Below, piece by piece: positions 28,323-38,102 of a DNA stretch of 64,000 nucleotides. The first letter of the stretch is position 1. The number at the start of each line of letters is the position of its first letter. Origin of the DNA: Streptomyces hundungensis (lineage in GTDB: Bacteria; Actinomycetota; Actinomycetes; Streptomycetales; Streptomycetaceae); the NCBI RefSeq assembly GCF_003627815.1, contig NZ_CP032698.1, forward strand, positions 8,184,001-8,248,000, in the 5' to 3' direction. The notes beneath the pieces were generated by a model. It worked only from the letters and a program-made list of their open reading frames with translations. It made no database searches and had not been told where the DNA came from. A program made the position numbers and the translations under genes.

Positions 28323-28350
28323 TACAGCATTGCTGTACAGCTAAGCTGTA
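28323..28350. promoter_or_regulatory. Two overlapping MarR-type operators
   Basis: Two perfect inverted repeats, TACAGC-ATT-GCTGTA (28323-28337) and TACAGC-TAA-GCTGTA (28336-28350), share two bases. They sit exactly between the divergent MBL hydrolase and MarR genes. The 6-3-6 symmetry suits a dimeric winged-helix regulator. The two centres are 13 bp apart. Confidence 0.8.
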
Positions 28351-28373
28351 TACATCTCGGATACACTTCTGCC

Positions 28374-28805
28374 ATGCCCAGTCCTGACCCTCGCCCGGAC
28401 GCCCTGGAACTCGCCGCCGACCTGCGCGCCGCCCTCGGCAGCCTCGTCCGCTCCCTGCGCCACGGCGATGAACTGCCCCAGAACCAGGCCGCCGTCCTCG
28501 GCCTGCTCATCCGTGACGACCGCTCCTGCACCATCGCCGAACTTGCCGCACTCCAGCGCGTCCGCCATCAGTCGATGGCTCGCACCGTCGCCCTGATGAC
28601 CCAGGCCGGGCTCGTGGTCCAGGAGCCCCACCCCACCGACGGCCGCAAACTCCTGGTTGGCGCGACCGAGACCGGCCGCACCGCCCTCCTCCACCAGCGC
28701 GCCCGCCGCGAACAGGTGATCGCCACCGCCATCGAATCCCGCCTCACCCCCACCGAACAGGACCAACTGCGCGCCGCAGTGGGCCTCCTGGAACGCCTGT
28801 CCTGA
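28374..28805 (+). CDS. MarR family transcriptional regulator
   Basis: 143 residues. The winged-helix part reads CTIAELAALQRVRHQSMARTVALM (recognition helix) then GLVVQEPHPTDGRKLLVGATETG (wing with the D-x-R signature), and a C-terminal dimerisation helix. No clear Shine-Dalgarno precedes ATG 28374. A TATACA hexamer at 28350-28355 could be a -10 element, which would give a very short leader. The overlapping palindromes at 28323-28350 cover that promoter, so autoregulation and control of the divergent MBL hydrolase are likely. Confidence 0.92.
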   Translation: MPSPDPRPDALELAADLRAALGSLVRSLRHGDELPQNQAAVLGLLIRDDRSCTIAELAALQRVRHQSMARTVALMTQAGLVVQEPHPTDGRKLLVGATETGRTALLHQRARREQVIATAIESRLTPTEQDQLRAAVGLLERLS

Positions 28806-29411
28806 CTTCCGCCAGACCTCACGCGGCGCGCGGCTGGGCGCGGTGGGGCACGCGGTAGGGGCACGCCGCGCACGGCTCCCCGTTCGGAGGAGTCCCTCAA
28901 GTGGTGCGGAACGCAGTGGAGTTCCCCCCGACCGGGACTTCCGTGGCGCGGTCAGTGGTGCATCGCGTCAAGGGCCTGCGCGCCGCCAGCGGTGGCCGCC
29001 CAAAGGAGCTCCGGGTCAGTGGTTCTTGCTGGTCGGTCGACAGCTGCGCCCAGGTGCTTGACTTGAGCTGTTGCTGGAGCCATCGGCCGAGGCGTGGCCG
29101 CCTTTGCGGCGGAGGTTGGCGAGCAGTTGTCCGATGGCCAGCTGCTCGCTGTCCTTCTCGCCTTCGGCCCCGCACCGCGTCTTGACGCGGCGCGAGGTGG
29201 CCGGGGGCCCGCCGGAACGACCGTGGGGCGGCGAGTTGGGTTTCCCATGCTTCGTCGCCGAGTTCCCAAAGAGGGCTTCCCCGCTTGGCCTAGGCGCAGT
29301 CCGGCGGTTGGTCCGCGAGCCGCCGGACCAAGAACCCAGCCCCCGCATACGAGGCTCGGGGCGGTCAAAGCCGCGGCCTTCGATTGATCCGTTCGGCAGC
29401 GCCCCGATTGC
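28806..29411. other. Intergenic stretch, no supported gene
   Basis: About 600 nt. Frames on both strands are open by chance (high GC) but lack starts, motifs and normal composition. It could contain decayed sequence. Confidence 0.35.
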
Positions 29412-29864
29412 TCAGTAGCTGAACGAGACGACCGCCGACGGCGAGCAGACGTCTGACCAGTGCGCCCGGTCCACGCACACCTTGATGACGGCCCGTGCGG
29501 CGTGAGCGTCGTGGCGCAGCTTGCGGGACATGGAGCCGCTGTCGGACGTGTCGGTCCGCGCGGTCTGGGTCGTCCCCGCGCTCTCCCACTTGCCGCCCTT
29601 GAGGAAGAAGAACTCCGCTTCCACGTACACAGGGTTGTGGTCGCTGCGGCGCAGGTCGTCCCAGTTGGCGCCCACCGTGGCGTACACACCGCCGTTGTTG
29701 GCGAAGTCCCCATAGGCGCGGGCGAGCTTGCCGGAGTCGTTGCGGGCGTAGAGCTTTCCCCAAGCCTTCCCTTGCGCTGCGGCCGGCGATGTCGCCAGGA
29801 AGGACGTCAGCAGGGAAGCGGCCACGAGCGTGGACGCGGTGAGAAGGTGCCGGATGCGCGCCAT
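29412..29864 (-). CDS. Small secreted protein, unknown (150 aa)
   Basis: Starts at ATG 29864 with GAGGAG 6-7 nt upstream. A clear Sec signal peptide ends at TSPAAAQG (about residue 31). The mature protein has aromatic-rich, polar segments (AWGKLYARNDSGKLARAYGDF, NPVYVEAEFFFLKGGKWESAG) and ends VVSFSY. Two Cys (KVCVDRAHWSDVCS) probably form one disulfide. The pattern suggests a secreted beta-sandwich or an inhibitor-like protein. No family assigned. Confidence 0.8.
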   Translation of the reverse strand: MARIRHLLTASTLVAASLLTSFLATSPAAAQGKAWGKLYARNDSGKLARAYGDFANNGGVYATVGANWDDLRRSDHNPVYVEAEFFFLKGGKWESAGTTQTARTDTSDSGSMSRKLRHDAHAARAVIKVCVDRAHWSDVCSPSAVVSFSY

Positions 29865-30524
29865 GTGTTACTCCTCGGTGTCAGTGCGGTCAGAGTGGCG
29901 ATGCGGGCGGAAGACAACCAGGTGAAAGCTACCGGTGGGCGCAGCGAGGTTGGATGCCCCGAACGGGTGAAAGGGCTGACGGACACAACCGTGTTGGAGC
30001 ATCGGCGACGACCTGGCCGGATCGGCACTCGGGGTCGCTGCCGGCGCCTACACGCCGGCGTGAGCGAGTACCAGAGAGTCGTGGTCGGCGGGCGCATCAC
30101 CGAAGGGGGTGCGATCACCGCCGAGGGAGCAACGGCATCCTGCACGGTGTGCGGACCGGGGGTGCAGTGGCGTGACCTCCGCATGGGGCCGGAGCCCGGA
30201 GGGCCCCACCCGCCGTGTCGAAAGGGGCGACGGCTGTGACACACCCCAGCGACAGACCACGGGTGAGACTGTGCGTCCGCTTGGTGCAGGTGGTGCACGA
30301 CGTGAGGGGCTCGGTCGCTGGGGGCGGGGGCAACACAGCCGACGATCGCCGGTGTCTGTCGCTCGGGGGTGCGGGGCGGTACGGCCCGGCAGTGTCCGTC
30401 CTGGAGTCGGCGGGGAGTGCTTCCCTGCGCCGCCCCGCGGGACGGGTGCGGGCCCTTCGTCTGGTTGGGGCGCGGGGGTAGTGGGCCGGGGCTTGGACCT
30501 GGGCCTGAGGCGTCTTCCTCGCGT
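29865..30524. other. Intergenic stretch, no supported gene
   Basis: About 660 nt downstream of the murE-like gene and upstream of the secreted protein. Long overlapping frames on both strands have unlikely composition and no motifs. Confidence 0.35.
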
Positions 30525-30544
30525 ATGCGGATGCGTATCCGCAT
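30525..30544 (-). terminator. Hairpin downstream of murE-like gene
   Basis: ATGCGGAT-GCGT-ATCCGCAT forms an 8-bp stem with a 4-nt loop about 33 nt past the murE stop. There is no U tract, as is common for actinobacterial terminators. Assigned by position. Confidence 0.45.
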
Positions 30545-30577
30545 GCACATGCGCTTGCGTGGCCCGGTGGCGTGCAA

Positions 30578-32068
30578 CTACTGCTGTGCGGAAGCGAGTT
30601 CGCGTACCGTCGCCATGTCGCTGAAGGGCAGTAGTTGTTCGCCGACGATCTGGTAGGGCTCACTGCCCTTCCCCGCGACCAGGACGATGTCGTCCGGCCC
30701 GGCGGTGGACAGGGCGAAAGCGATGGCCTGTCCGCGGTCGGCGCACCGCTCGAAGCGTGTGCCGCTCGCAACCAGGCCCGGCGTGATTTGGTCGAGGATC
30801 GTCTCGGGGTCTTCGTTGCGGGGGTTGTCGGAGGTGAGGACGACCAGGTCCGAGTGGGTGCCGGCGATCTGCCCCATCTGGGGGCGTTTGGTGGTGTCCC
30901 GGTCGCCGCCGCAGCCGAAGACCGTGATGACTTTGTTGGTGGCGAATTCCCGGATGGCGGTGAGGACTTTGTCCAGCGAGTCGGGCGAATGCGCGTAGTC
31001 CACGATCACGGATGTGCCCCGCGGGGTCTGGAAGCGTTCGAAGCGTCCCGGGACCGGCGGCATCCGGTCGAGGGCTGCGACCAGTTTCGCCAGGTCGTGG
31101 CCCAGCACGTGGCAGGCCGCCACGGTGGCGAGGGCATTGGCCACCGAGAACCGGCCGGGGACGGGGATCGCCGCCGGGTACTTGTGGCCGTCGTGGTGGA
31201 GGGTGAAGCGCGTACCGAAGGCGTCCATACTCAGCTCGCTCGCCCGGTAGTCCGCCTCGGCGTCCAGGGCGTACGTGGTGACCTCGCCGGGCATCAGGGC
31301 CCCGATTCCGGCTCCCACCGGGTCGTCGGCGTTGACCACCGCCCGCCGGCACAACCCCTGGAACAGGCGCAGTTTCGCGTCCCGGTAGTTCTCCATGGTC
31401 CCGTGGTCGTCCAGGTGGTCCTGGGTGAGGTTGGTGAAGATGCCGACGTCGATGAAAGCGTGGTCCACCCGGTGGTTGAGCAGGCCCATCGATGTGGCCT
31501 CCAGGACCACGGTGCTCACCTCGCGGTCGCGCATCTGTCCCAGCAGGTACTGGAAGTCCGGCGACTCCGGCGTGGTCAGCACCGATCTCGGCATGGGGAT
31601 CAGTGTGTCGCCGATGCGGTTGCCGGCCGTCCCGATCACTCCCACCCGCGCGCCTTCGGCGAGCCGCAGCACGGACTCCACCATGTACGAGACCGAGGTC
31701 TTCCCGTTGGTGCCGGTGACGGCCACCATGTCCATGTCCCGGCCGGGCTGGCCGTAATAGCGGGAGGAGACGACTGAGGCCGCCGACCGGGTGTCGGGGA
31801 CCCGGACGACACACACGCCGCCTTCCGCCGCCCGCACGAAGGCCGGGAGATCGGGCGTCGCGGCGTCGACCAGTACCGCTACGGCGCCGCGGGCCAGGGC
31901 AGGGCCGACGGCTTCGGGGCCGCCCTCGCGGTGCCCGGGCACCGCGATGAACAGGGAGCCCGGGGAGACGCGGTGCGCGTCGAAGCACGTTCCGGCGGTG
32001 ATCTGTGTCTGCGGATCGCCCAGAAGTACCTCGTGGTCATGTCCGGTCAGCAACTCGCTCAACTTCAC
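30578..32068 (-). CDS. murE: UDP-N-acetylmuramyl-tripeptide synthetase (MurE-like)
   Basis: About 496 residues from GTG 32068 with AGAGGA 7 nt upstream; the frame is open 35 codons further but that part has no Mur homology. It has the three Mur ligase domains: an N-terminal uridine-binding part, the ATP loop TGTNGKTSVSYMV (about residue 110), LEATSMGL, the Lys-containing central region, and the C-terminal domain with DYAHSPDSLDKVL, FGCGGDRDTTKRP and SDNPRNEDP. DNPR is the diaminopimelate-selecting motif, so it should add meso- or LL-DAP to UDP-MurNAc-L-Ala-D-Glu with ATP. No division/cell-wall genes are adjacent, so it is probably a second copy, perhaps specialised (inference). Confidence 0.9.
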   Translation of the reverse strand: MKLSELLTGHDHEVLLGDPQTQITAGTCFDAHRVSPGSLFIAVPGHREGGPEAVGPALARGAVAVLVDAATPDLPAFVRAAEGGVCVVRVPDTRSAASVVSSRYYGQPGRDMDMVAVTGTNGKTSVSYMVESVLRLAEGARVGVIGTAGNRIGDTLIPMPRSVLTTPESPDFQYLLGQMRDREVSTVVLEATSMGLLNHRVDHAFIDVGIFTNLTQDHLDDHGTMENYRDAKLRLFQGLCRRAVVNADDPVGAGIGALMPGEVTTYALDAEADYRASELSMDAFGTRFTLHHDGHKYPAAIPVPGRFSVANALATVAACHVLGHDLAKLVAALDRMPPVPGRFERFQTPRGTSVIVDYAHSPDSLDKVLTAIREFATNKVITVFGCGGDRDTTKRPQMGQIAGTHSDLVVLTSDNPRNEDPETILDQITPGLVASGTRFERCADRGQAIAFALSTAGPDDIVLVAGKGSEPYQIVGEQLLPFSDMATVRELASAQQ

Positions 32069-32661
32069 AGGGGTCCTCTCGAGGGTGCGGCCCCGTGGGA
32101 CGTCCGCCGTCGCCGAGAACGGCGACGGCGGCGGCATGTCAGGGAGTCGCGGGAATGGTGCGGGAGCATGCACGGTGTGCGCGACAGGGGGGTGGGGACA
32201 CCCGGCTCAGCGGTGCGGCGTGCGGCGGGCCGCGGGATGTGCACGAGCCGGAGGAAATACGAAACCGGTGAAGAACGGAACGAAGAGAGGGTGCCGGCGG
32301 GCGTCAGGTTCCTTCGGGCAAAGGACGACCGGAATCAGAACCGCCAGGAAGCGGCTGATCCGGGCTAGCCGAAACCGTGCAGCGCACGGCAGCGGATCCG
32401 TGGCGCGGCGGGCCGCAGCGCGCGCGGGACGCCTCTCAGGCACTCCCTCACCGCACATGTACAACCCATGGGGGGAGTGTACGTCCCACAGGGCAGCACC
32501 GATCCCACTCCGGGGAGATGCGCGGGCTCGACGCCGCCCACACCACCTAAAGCCTGTGCACCCTGCTCGTCCTGACGAGCCTCGAAATCAACCGCTGACG
32601 AACGACCTGCGGCGCAGACTGCCGCTCACGCAAGCGGGTACGCCGACGTGTGGCCGGGACG
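32069..32661. other. Upstream region of murE-like gene
   Basis: About 590 nt with the leader hairpin at 32104-32131 and otherwise no supported gene. It should contain the murE-like promoter. Confidence 0.35.
32104..32131. promoter_or_regulatory. Strong hairpin just upstream of murE-like start
   Basis: CCGCCGTCGCC-GAGAAC-GGCGACGGCGG forms a perfect 11-bp stem with a 6-nt loop, 36 nt upstream of the murE-like GTG. If transcription starts further upstream it lies in the 5' leader and could affect initiation or termination. No established riboswitch was recognised. Confidence 0.45.
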
Positions 32662-32802
32662 ATGCCGGTCCGCAAGCAGGGCGGTGCGATGGCCGAGCTG
32701 ACCGACGCGGCCTCGCTGGAGTACGTGGCTTCGTTGGTGAGTTACGGGTTATGGCATAGATCGTGGGGAGTCGTCGCGGAGCGCCTGGGGCTGAACCAGT
32801 AG
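32662..32802 (+). CDS. Possible small protein or gene relic (46 aa)
   Basis: ATG 32662 to TAG 32802. The sequence ends ASLVSYGLWHRSWGVVAERLGLNQ and has protein-like composition. The upstream GGGAC is a weak ribosome site. It converges on the LuxR gene ending at 32809. May be a remnant of a larger gene. Confidence 0.35.
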   Translation: MPVRKQGGAMAELTDAASLEYVASLVSYGLWHRSWGVVAERLGLNQ

Positions 32803-32808
32803 GAGCAC

Positions 32809-35675
32809 TCAGGTTCGGGGGGTTTGTTCGTCTAGTACGGCGGCGATCTGGGTTCTGCTGTCTACCCCGAGTTTGCGCAGGACGCTGGCGACATGGTGTT
32901 CGGCTGTGCGTGGCGAGACGTGCAGCATTTCGGCGATGGCTCGGTTGGTGTGGCCCTGCGCGGCGAGCCGGGCGACTTGGTGTTCGCGGGGGGGGAGAGT
33001 CCGTCACCGTAGCCCAGGGGGCCGCGCTTGTTGTCGGGGGTGAGGCCGTGACGGCGGAGCAAGCGGTGGCAGTGCCGGCTGTCCCACTGCGCGCCGAGAT
33101 GCCAGTAGATTTCCAGCGCCCGGTCGCCGAGTTTCTGTCCGTGCTGAGGGTCCTGGGGCAGTCGGTGGCGGGCGGCACTGTGGAAGGCGTGTGCTGTCTC
33201 CAGAGGCCGGGAGGCTTTTTCCCAGGCGAGCGCGGCTTGGGTGAAGAGGGACTCGACGGAGTCCGCGTCTTGGTCGGGTGGTGCGAGGTGGGCGCGACAA
33301 GTGAGGAGTGAGGCGTCGGCGGCCGGGGCGCGGCGGCCTCCGATGCCTTGGGTGAAGTCTTCGACGAGCTGGTGTGCTTGTGCTTGTCGGCCGGTGCGGA
33401 CGAGGGCTTCGACGGCAGTGGGGGCGAGGTCGGTGGCCCAGATCCATCCGCCGGTACGGCGTATGTGATCGAGGGTGTGCGCGGTGGCGGTGTGGGCGTG
33501 GTCGGGGCGGTCTGCGGCGAGGTGGACGCGTGCCAGAGCTGCGGCCGCGGCGGGCAGGACGATTCCGGTGTCGAGCTGGGCAGTGGAGGCGGCGTTGGCC
33601 AAGTGGTTTCGTGCGGCGGCGGTGTCGCCGATCTGGTGCAGGGCGACGAGGCCGCGGACGAGGAGGGTTTCGGCAGCGAGGTCGCGGATGTCGGTGTAGA
33701 GGTGAAGGGCGCGTTCTGCGCGCTGGGCGAGTTCGTCCCACTGGCCGGTGGTCCAGGCGAGGAGCAGATGGGCGGTTTCGGCGAGTCCTTCGAGGTAGGG
33801 GATGCCGTTGTGGCCGAGGGTCCTGTCGGCCTGCGCGAGGTGCTTGCGGGCGGTGGCGGGATATCCGAGGGCGGTGGTGGCGTGGGCGAGGTTGACGTGG
33901 GCGCGGGCGAGCTGCACTTCCTCTGCGGCGGAGGAGGGGGTGTGGGGCAGGGCCGCTACCGCGTTCCATGCGTGTGGGTCGCCGGTGAACATGAGGACGC
34001 TGGCGCGGTTGGCGGCGATGGCGGTGCGCTGGACGGGGTCGGCGATGCGCGAGATGAGGGCTTCAGCTTTTTTGAGCCAGGCCAAGTGCTCGGAGAGGGG
34101 CCATCCTTGGAGGGAGGGGATGGCGATGGCGGACATCGCGCGGGCGGCGAGTTCGGGCGCGGTGTCGCAGAGGTCGTCGGCGGCTCGGGCGAGTTCGGCC
34201 AGGCCGGCGAGTCCGAGGCCGGCCTGGTTGCGCATCAGCGTGCCCAGGTAGAGGCGTAGTTCACCCGCGGCTGCCTGCGGCGGCTCGTCGTCGGTGAGGA
34301 TGCGGCGCAAGGCGGGAATGGTGGCCGGATCGGGCATCGCTGAGAGCGCTGACTGGCCGAGTTTGATGCCGAGTCGGAGCCGGGCGCCGGTGGAGGGGTG
34401 GTCGGCGAGTGCGGTGAGGTAGTGGCGGCTCGCGGTGCTGGTGTCGCCGCGCGCGGTCGCCCGGTCGCCGGCGGCCTCGGTGTAGCGCAGGTATTCCTTG
34501 GGGTGCCCGGCCTGCTGGTAGTGGTGGGCGATCTCGGCAAGCGGTGGCGGGGAGATGTGAGCGAGAGCGGCCTTCGCGGCGCGCAGGTGCAGGGGGCTTC
34601 GCTCGAATTCACAGATCGCTTCGTAGGCTGCCTGGCGGGCAAGGGAGTGGCGGAAGTCGAGCGTGCCTGCGGACGCCGGGTACAGCGCGCCGTGATCGAG
34701 GGCCAGGGTGACGGCTCGGCGGGTCTCGGATTCGCTCAGGCCGGTGATGTCGGCGAGAAGATCGATGGTGACGGGCCGCCCGGCGACCGCTGCCGCGGCG
34801 ACGATGTCGCGGGCCGGTTCTGACAGCGCCGCCAGGCGTTCCAGGAAGACGCGCCGTACAGGGGCCGGCAGACCGGCTCCTTCGATGACCTCTCCGGTGC
34901 CGGAAGTGCCGGCGTCGTTCTCCACGACCAGCCTGACGACTTCCTCGATCGCGAACGGGATGCCGGCGGTTCGGCGGTGCAGTCGCTGTGCGACATGCTC
35001 GGGCACCGTGCTCGCACCCATCAGTTGGGCGGCCAGCATTCCTGTCTCGTGCGGGGTGAGCGCTTCCAGACGGATTTCGTGGATACGAGTGCCGGACAGC
35101 CACGAGCCCGGGAGAGGCTGACCGGCGCTGCGGGGCATGTCATCGCGACCCGTGAGGATGACCGACAGGTGCGCGGGAAGATTCGTCACCAGCAGTCTGA
35201 GGAACTCCCCGGTGCTCGGGTCGGCCCAGTGCACGTCTTCCAGTACCAGGACCGCGGGACGGGTGGCGGCGAGCAGGGCGCGGGCGGCGCGGAGCCGCCG
35301 GTAGCGTTCGGCCCGCGCGTCCTGGAGAGGCGGAGGCGGTGGGGCCAGGAGGTGGGCGAGCGAGGGCAGCACAGGGGCCAGCACACCTGCGACATCCTCC
35401 GGCTGGAGCAGAGCCGGTGCCGGAAGGCAACTGAGGGCGTCGATCACCGGAGCCAGGGGAGGAGCTTCCATCGTTTCGATGCAGTTCCCGATCAAGTGCG
35501 GCAGCCTTTGCAGGGCCGGCGATCGAAGCATCTCGCGGACGATGCGGGTTTTACCGATGCCTGCTTCGCCGGTGATCACAAGGACACGCGGTGGCCGGCC
35601 CGCCGCTTGAACGAGGGCCTGGAGCTGGGCTGCGCGTCCGACCAGCGGGGAGGGGCCGGATGGAGGTACATGCAC
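32809..35675 (-). pseudogene. Large AAA-type LuxR regulator with frameshift before its HTH
   Basis: The start is a GTG at 35675 with AGGAGA about 10 nt upstream. Residues about 10-30 begin PLVGRAAQLQALVQAA; Walker A is GEAGIGKTRI and Walker B region LVLEDVHWADPSTGEF, as in AAA/STAND-type regulators. A long TPR-like helical region fills about 350-880. A LuxR HTH should end the protein, and it is present in another frame: PREHQVARLAAQGHTNRAIAE, MLHVSPRTAEHHVASVLRKLG, stop at 32809. The break lies at a run of eight C (32989-32996 as G on plus). Adding one base or removing two restores a protein of about 955 residues. As read, the regulator lacks its DNA-binding domain. Confidence 0.85.
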
Positions 35676-35770
35676 GGAGGCTGGATCTCCTGGGATGAGC
35701 GGGGTGGGTGTGGAGAGCGGAACGCGGCAGCCGTACGGGCCCACCCCCGCGGGGCCCGTACGCCTATGGG

Positions 35771-36276
35771 TCAGTTGCGTTCTGCCGTCTGCTGCTCGTA
35801 GAGGCTGGCGGGGATGACCGGCTTGCCGGGGCTGACGATCGTTGCGAGTGCGGGCGTGGTGGGGAGCCCGTCGTCGTGCTTGCCCTTGACCTGCTTGCCG
35901 GTGATGCCGTACGCCCAGTTGTTGGCGGTGGGCGGTGCGAGGATCGTGTAGGTGGCGGCCTTGGTGTTCCAGAACATGTTGTTGGCGCCTTGCCAGCCGT
36001 GTCCGGTGCCCCCGTCCAGGGCATTGGCGGCGATGAACGCACCGCCCGTGCTGTTGATGGTCAGCTGGTCGTAGAGGGTGCCCGAGCCCCACCGCATGTG
36101 CGGCCCCGCATCGACTTGGCCACTGCCCGACACGGAGCTCGCGGTGCCCCGGGTGAAGACGTTGGGGCCGGCGGGAACGCCTCGGTGGTCCAGGCGTGAA
36201 TGTGGTCGCCGGTGACGGTGGAGTCGCGGACCAGGACCTGCTGGCCTCCGATCATGAAGTCGGCGGGGACGGCTCA
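35771..36276 (-). pseudogene. Truncated right-handed beta-helix protein (pectate-lyase-like)
   Basis: Minus-strand reading begins after a stop at 36274-36276 with AVPADFMIGGQQVLVRDSTV, then TGDHIHAWTTE; after a one-base slip near 36180 (GG where GGG would restore the frame) it continues GVPAGPNVFTRG, HMRWGSGTLYDQL, GTGHGWQGANNMFWNTKA and WAYGITGKQVKG. These repeats and Asn/Gly-rich turns are typical of secreted polysaccharide-lyase-like beta-helix proteins. Everything N-terminal to this, including signal peptide, is absent. The remaining piece is the last 165 residues. Confidence 0.75.
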
Positions 36277-37966
36277 GTCTCCCTCCGGCCAGGCGCTGGC
36301 CGCCCCGACACCGCCGAGCAGCCCGCAGCAGCCGCACCGCGCGTGCAACGACACACGGCCCGACCACGCCAACTGCCAGGCCCTACAGGCCGATTCCGCG
36401 GCCGACCAACAGCACGGCCTCAGCGCCGCGCCCTCGGGATACGGGCCCGCGGACATCCAGTCGGCCTACAACCTGCCGGCCGGAGGCGCCGGCGTGACCG
36501 TGGCGATCGTCGACGCGTTCGACGACCCCAACGCGGAGAAGGACCTGGCGACCTACCGCAGCAACTACGGGCTGCCCGCCTGCACCACGGCCAACGGCTG
36601 CTTCCGCAAAACCGATCAGCGCGGCGGCGCCTCCTATCCCAAGGGCGACACCGGATGGGCCGCGGAAATCTCCCTCGACCTGGACGCCGTCTCGGCAGCC
36701 TGCCCGGCCTGCCGCATCCTGTTCGTCGAAGCAGACGACAACAACGACCCCAACCTGTACGCAGCCGACGACACCGCCGTGCGCATGGGGCCCAAGTTCA
36801 TCTCCAACTCCTGGAGTGACGCGGAAAGTTCGGGCCAGAAGACGGACGACCAGCACTTAAACGTCCCCGGTGTCCTGTTCGCCTTCGCCACCGGAGACAA
36901 CGGCTACGCAGGCGGCACCCAGTACCCCGCCTCTTCTTCCTACACCCTCGCGGTCGGCGGCACCTCCCTCAGCCGCACCTCGAACACGCGGGGCTGGAGC
37001 GAATCCGCCTGGAGCGGAGCAGGCTCAGGCTGCTCCGCATACGAGACGCAGCCCACCCGGCAGAAGAACGCGGCAACCGGCTGCCCGAAGAAGGCCAACT
37101 CCGACGTCTCGGCCGTTGCCGATCCCCAAACCGGCCTGGCCATCTACGACACTTACGGACAGTCGGGCTGGTTGAAGTACGGCGGCACCAGCCTCGCCAC
37201 TCCGCTGATCGCCGCCATGTACGCGCTCGCCGGCACGCCCGGAGCCCAGGACAACCCTGCCTCCTATCCCTACGCACACCTCGGCGCCCTCAACGACGTG
37301 ACCTCAGGCAGCAACGGAAGCTGCGGCACCCAGATCTGCACCGCCCGTACGGGATGGGACGGCCCCACGGGTCTGGGGTCGCCCAACGGAGTCAGCGCGT
37401 TCACTCCCGGCACCACCACGCCGCCTTCCGGCATCACCGTCGCCAACCCAGGTGACCAGAACAGCACGGTCGGCACGCCCGTGTCCCTGAAGAACACCGC
37501 GGCGGGCGGTACCGCCCCCTACACCTGGTCCGCCACCGGCCTGCCGACAGGACTGTCCATCGACACAGCCACCGGCACCGTCTCCGGCACCCCGACCACC
37601 GCCGGAACCTACAGGCCGACACTCACCGCCAAGGACACGACCGGCGCCACCGGCGCCACCTCGCTCAACTGGACGGTCAGCAGCGCAGGACAGGGCGGCA
37701 CGGTCACCGTGACCAATCCCGGCGCCCAGACAGGCTTCACCGGATTCCAGATCGCAGCACTACAGATCAGAGCGACCGACAGTAAGGGCCTGCCGCTGAC
37801 CTACACCGCCACCGGGCTCCCCGCCGGCCTCACCATCAGCACCAGCGGCACCGTCTCCGGCACCCCCACCCAGGCCGGCATCTATACGGTGACGGTCAAG
37901 GCCACCGACACGGCCAGTGCCACTGGCACGGCCACCTTTACCTGGACCGTGTACAAGCTCCTGTGA
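36254..37966 (+). CDS. S53 (sedolisin/kumamolisin-type) protease with two Ig-like domains, 5' end lost
   Basis: The catalytic domain (about residues 60-395 from the ATG at 36254) begins GYGPADIQSAYNLP and AIVDAFDDPNAE, with GWAAEISLDLDAV holding the catalytic Glu and Asp, SNSWSDAESS, and GGTSLATP with the Ser. This is the Ser-Glu-Asp triad of the S53 family, secreted acid-active endopeptidases. Two putative Ig domains (He_PIG type: GLPTGLSIDTATGTVSGTP and GLPAGLTISTSGTVSGTP) follow. The usual signal peptide is missing: upstream of ALAAPTPPSSPQQP the sequence belongs to the opposing lyase gene. The ATG given is only the nearest in frame; export, and therefore function, is doubtful. Confidence 0.8.
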   Translation: MKSAGTAQSPSGQALAAPTPPSSPQQPHRACNDTRPDHANCQALQADSAADQQHGLSAAPSGYGPADIQSAYNLPAGGAGVTVAIVDAFDDPNAEKDLATYRSNYGLPACTTANGCFRKTDQRGGASYPKGDTGWAAEISLDLDAVSAACPACRILFVEADDNNDPNLYAADDTAVRMGPKFISNSWSDAESSGQKTDDQHLNVPGVLFAFATGDNGYAGGTQYPASSSYTLAVGGTSLSRTSNTRGWSESAWSGAGSGCSAYETQPTRQKNAATGCPKKANSDVSAVADPQTGLAIYDTYGQSGWLKYGGTSLATPLIAAMYALAGTPGAQDNPASYPYAHLGALNDVTSGSNGSCGTQICTARTGWDGPTGLGSPNGVSAFTPGTTTPPSGITVANPGDQNSTVGTPVSLKNTAAGGTAPYTWSATGLPTGLSIDTATGTVSGTPTTAGTYRPTLTAKDTTGATGATSLNWTVSSAGQGGTVTVTNPGAQTGFTGFQIAALQIRATDSKGLPLTYTATGLPAGLTISTSGTVSGTPTQAGIYTVTVKATDTASATGTATFTWTVYKLL

Positions 37967-37973
37967 CAACGTC

Positions 37974-38007
37974 GTCCGGCACGGGCCGCCTCCCGCCCGT
38001 GCCGGAC
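37974..38007 (+). terminator. Terminator hairpin after the protease gene
   Basis: GTCCGGCACGGGC and GCCCGTGCCGGAC make a perfect 13-bp stem with loop CGCCTCCC, 8 nt after the protease stop codon. It has no U tract. Confidence 0.8.
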
Positions 38008-38102
38008 CGGACCGGACACCCAGATGGATCCGCCAAGAGCCAGCAATGGTTGGGTAGTTGTACCCATGTTGTTCTGCTCGCCTCTCGCTAATCTCGCGCG
38101 CC

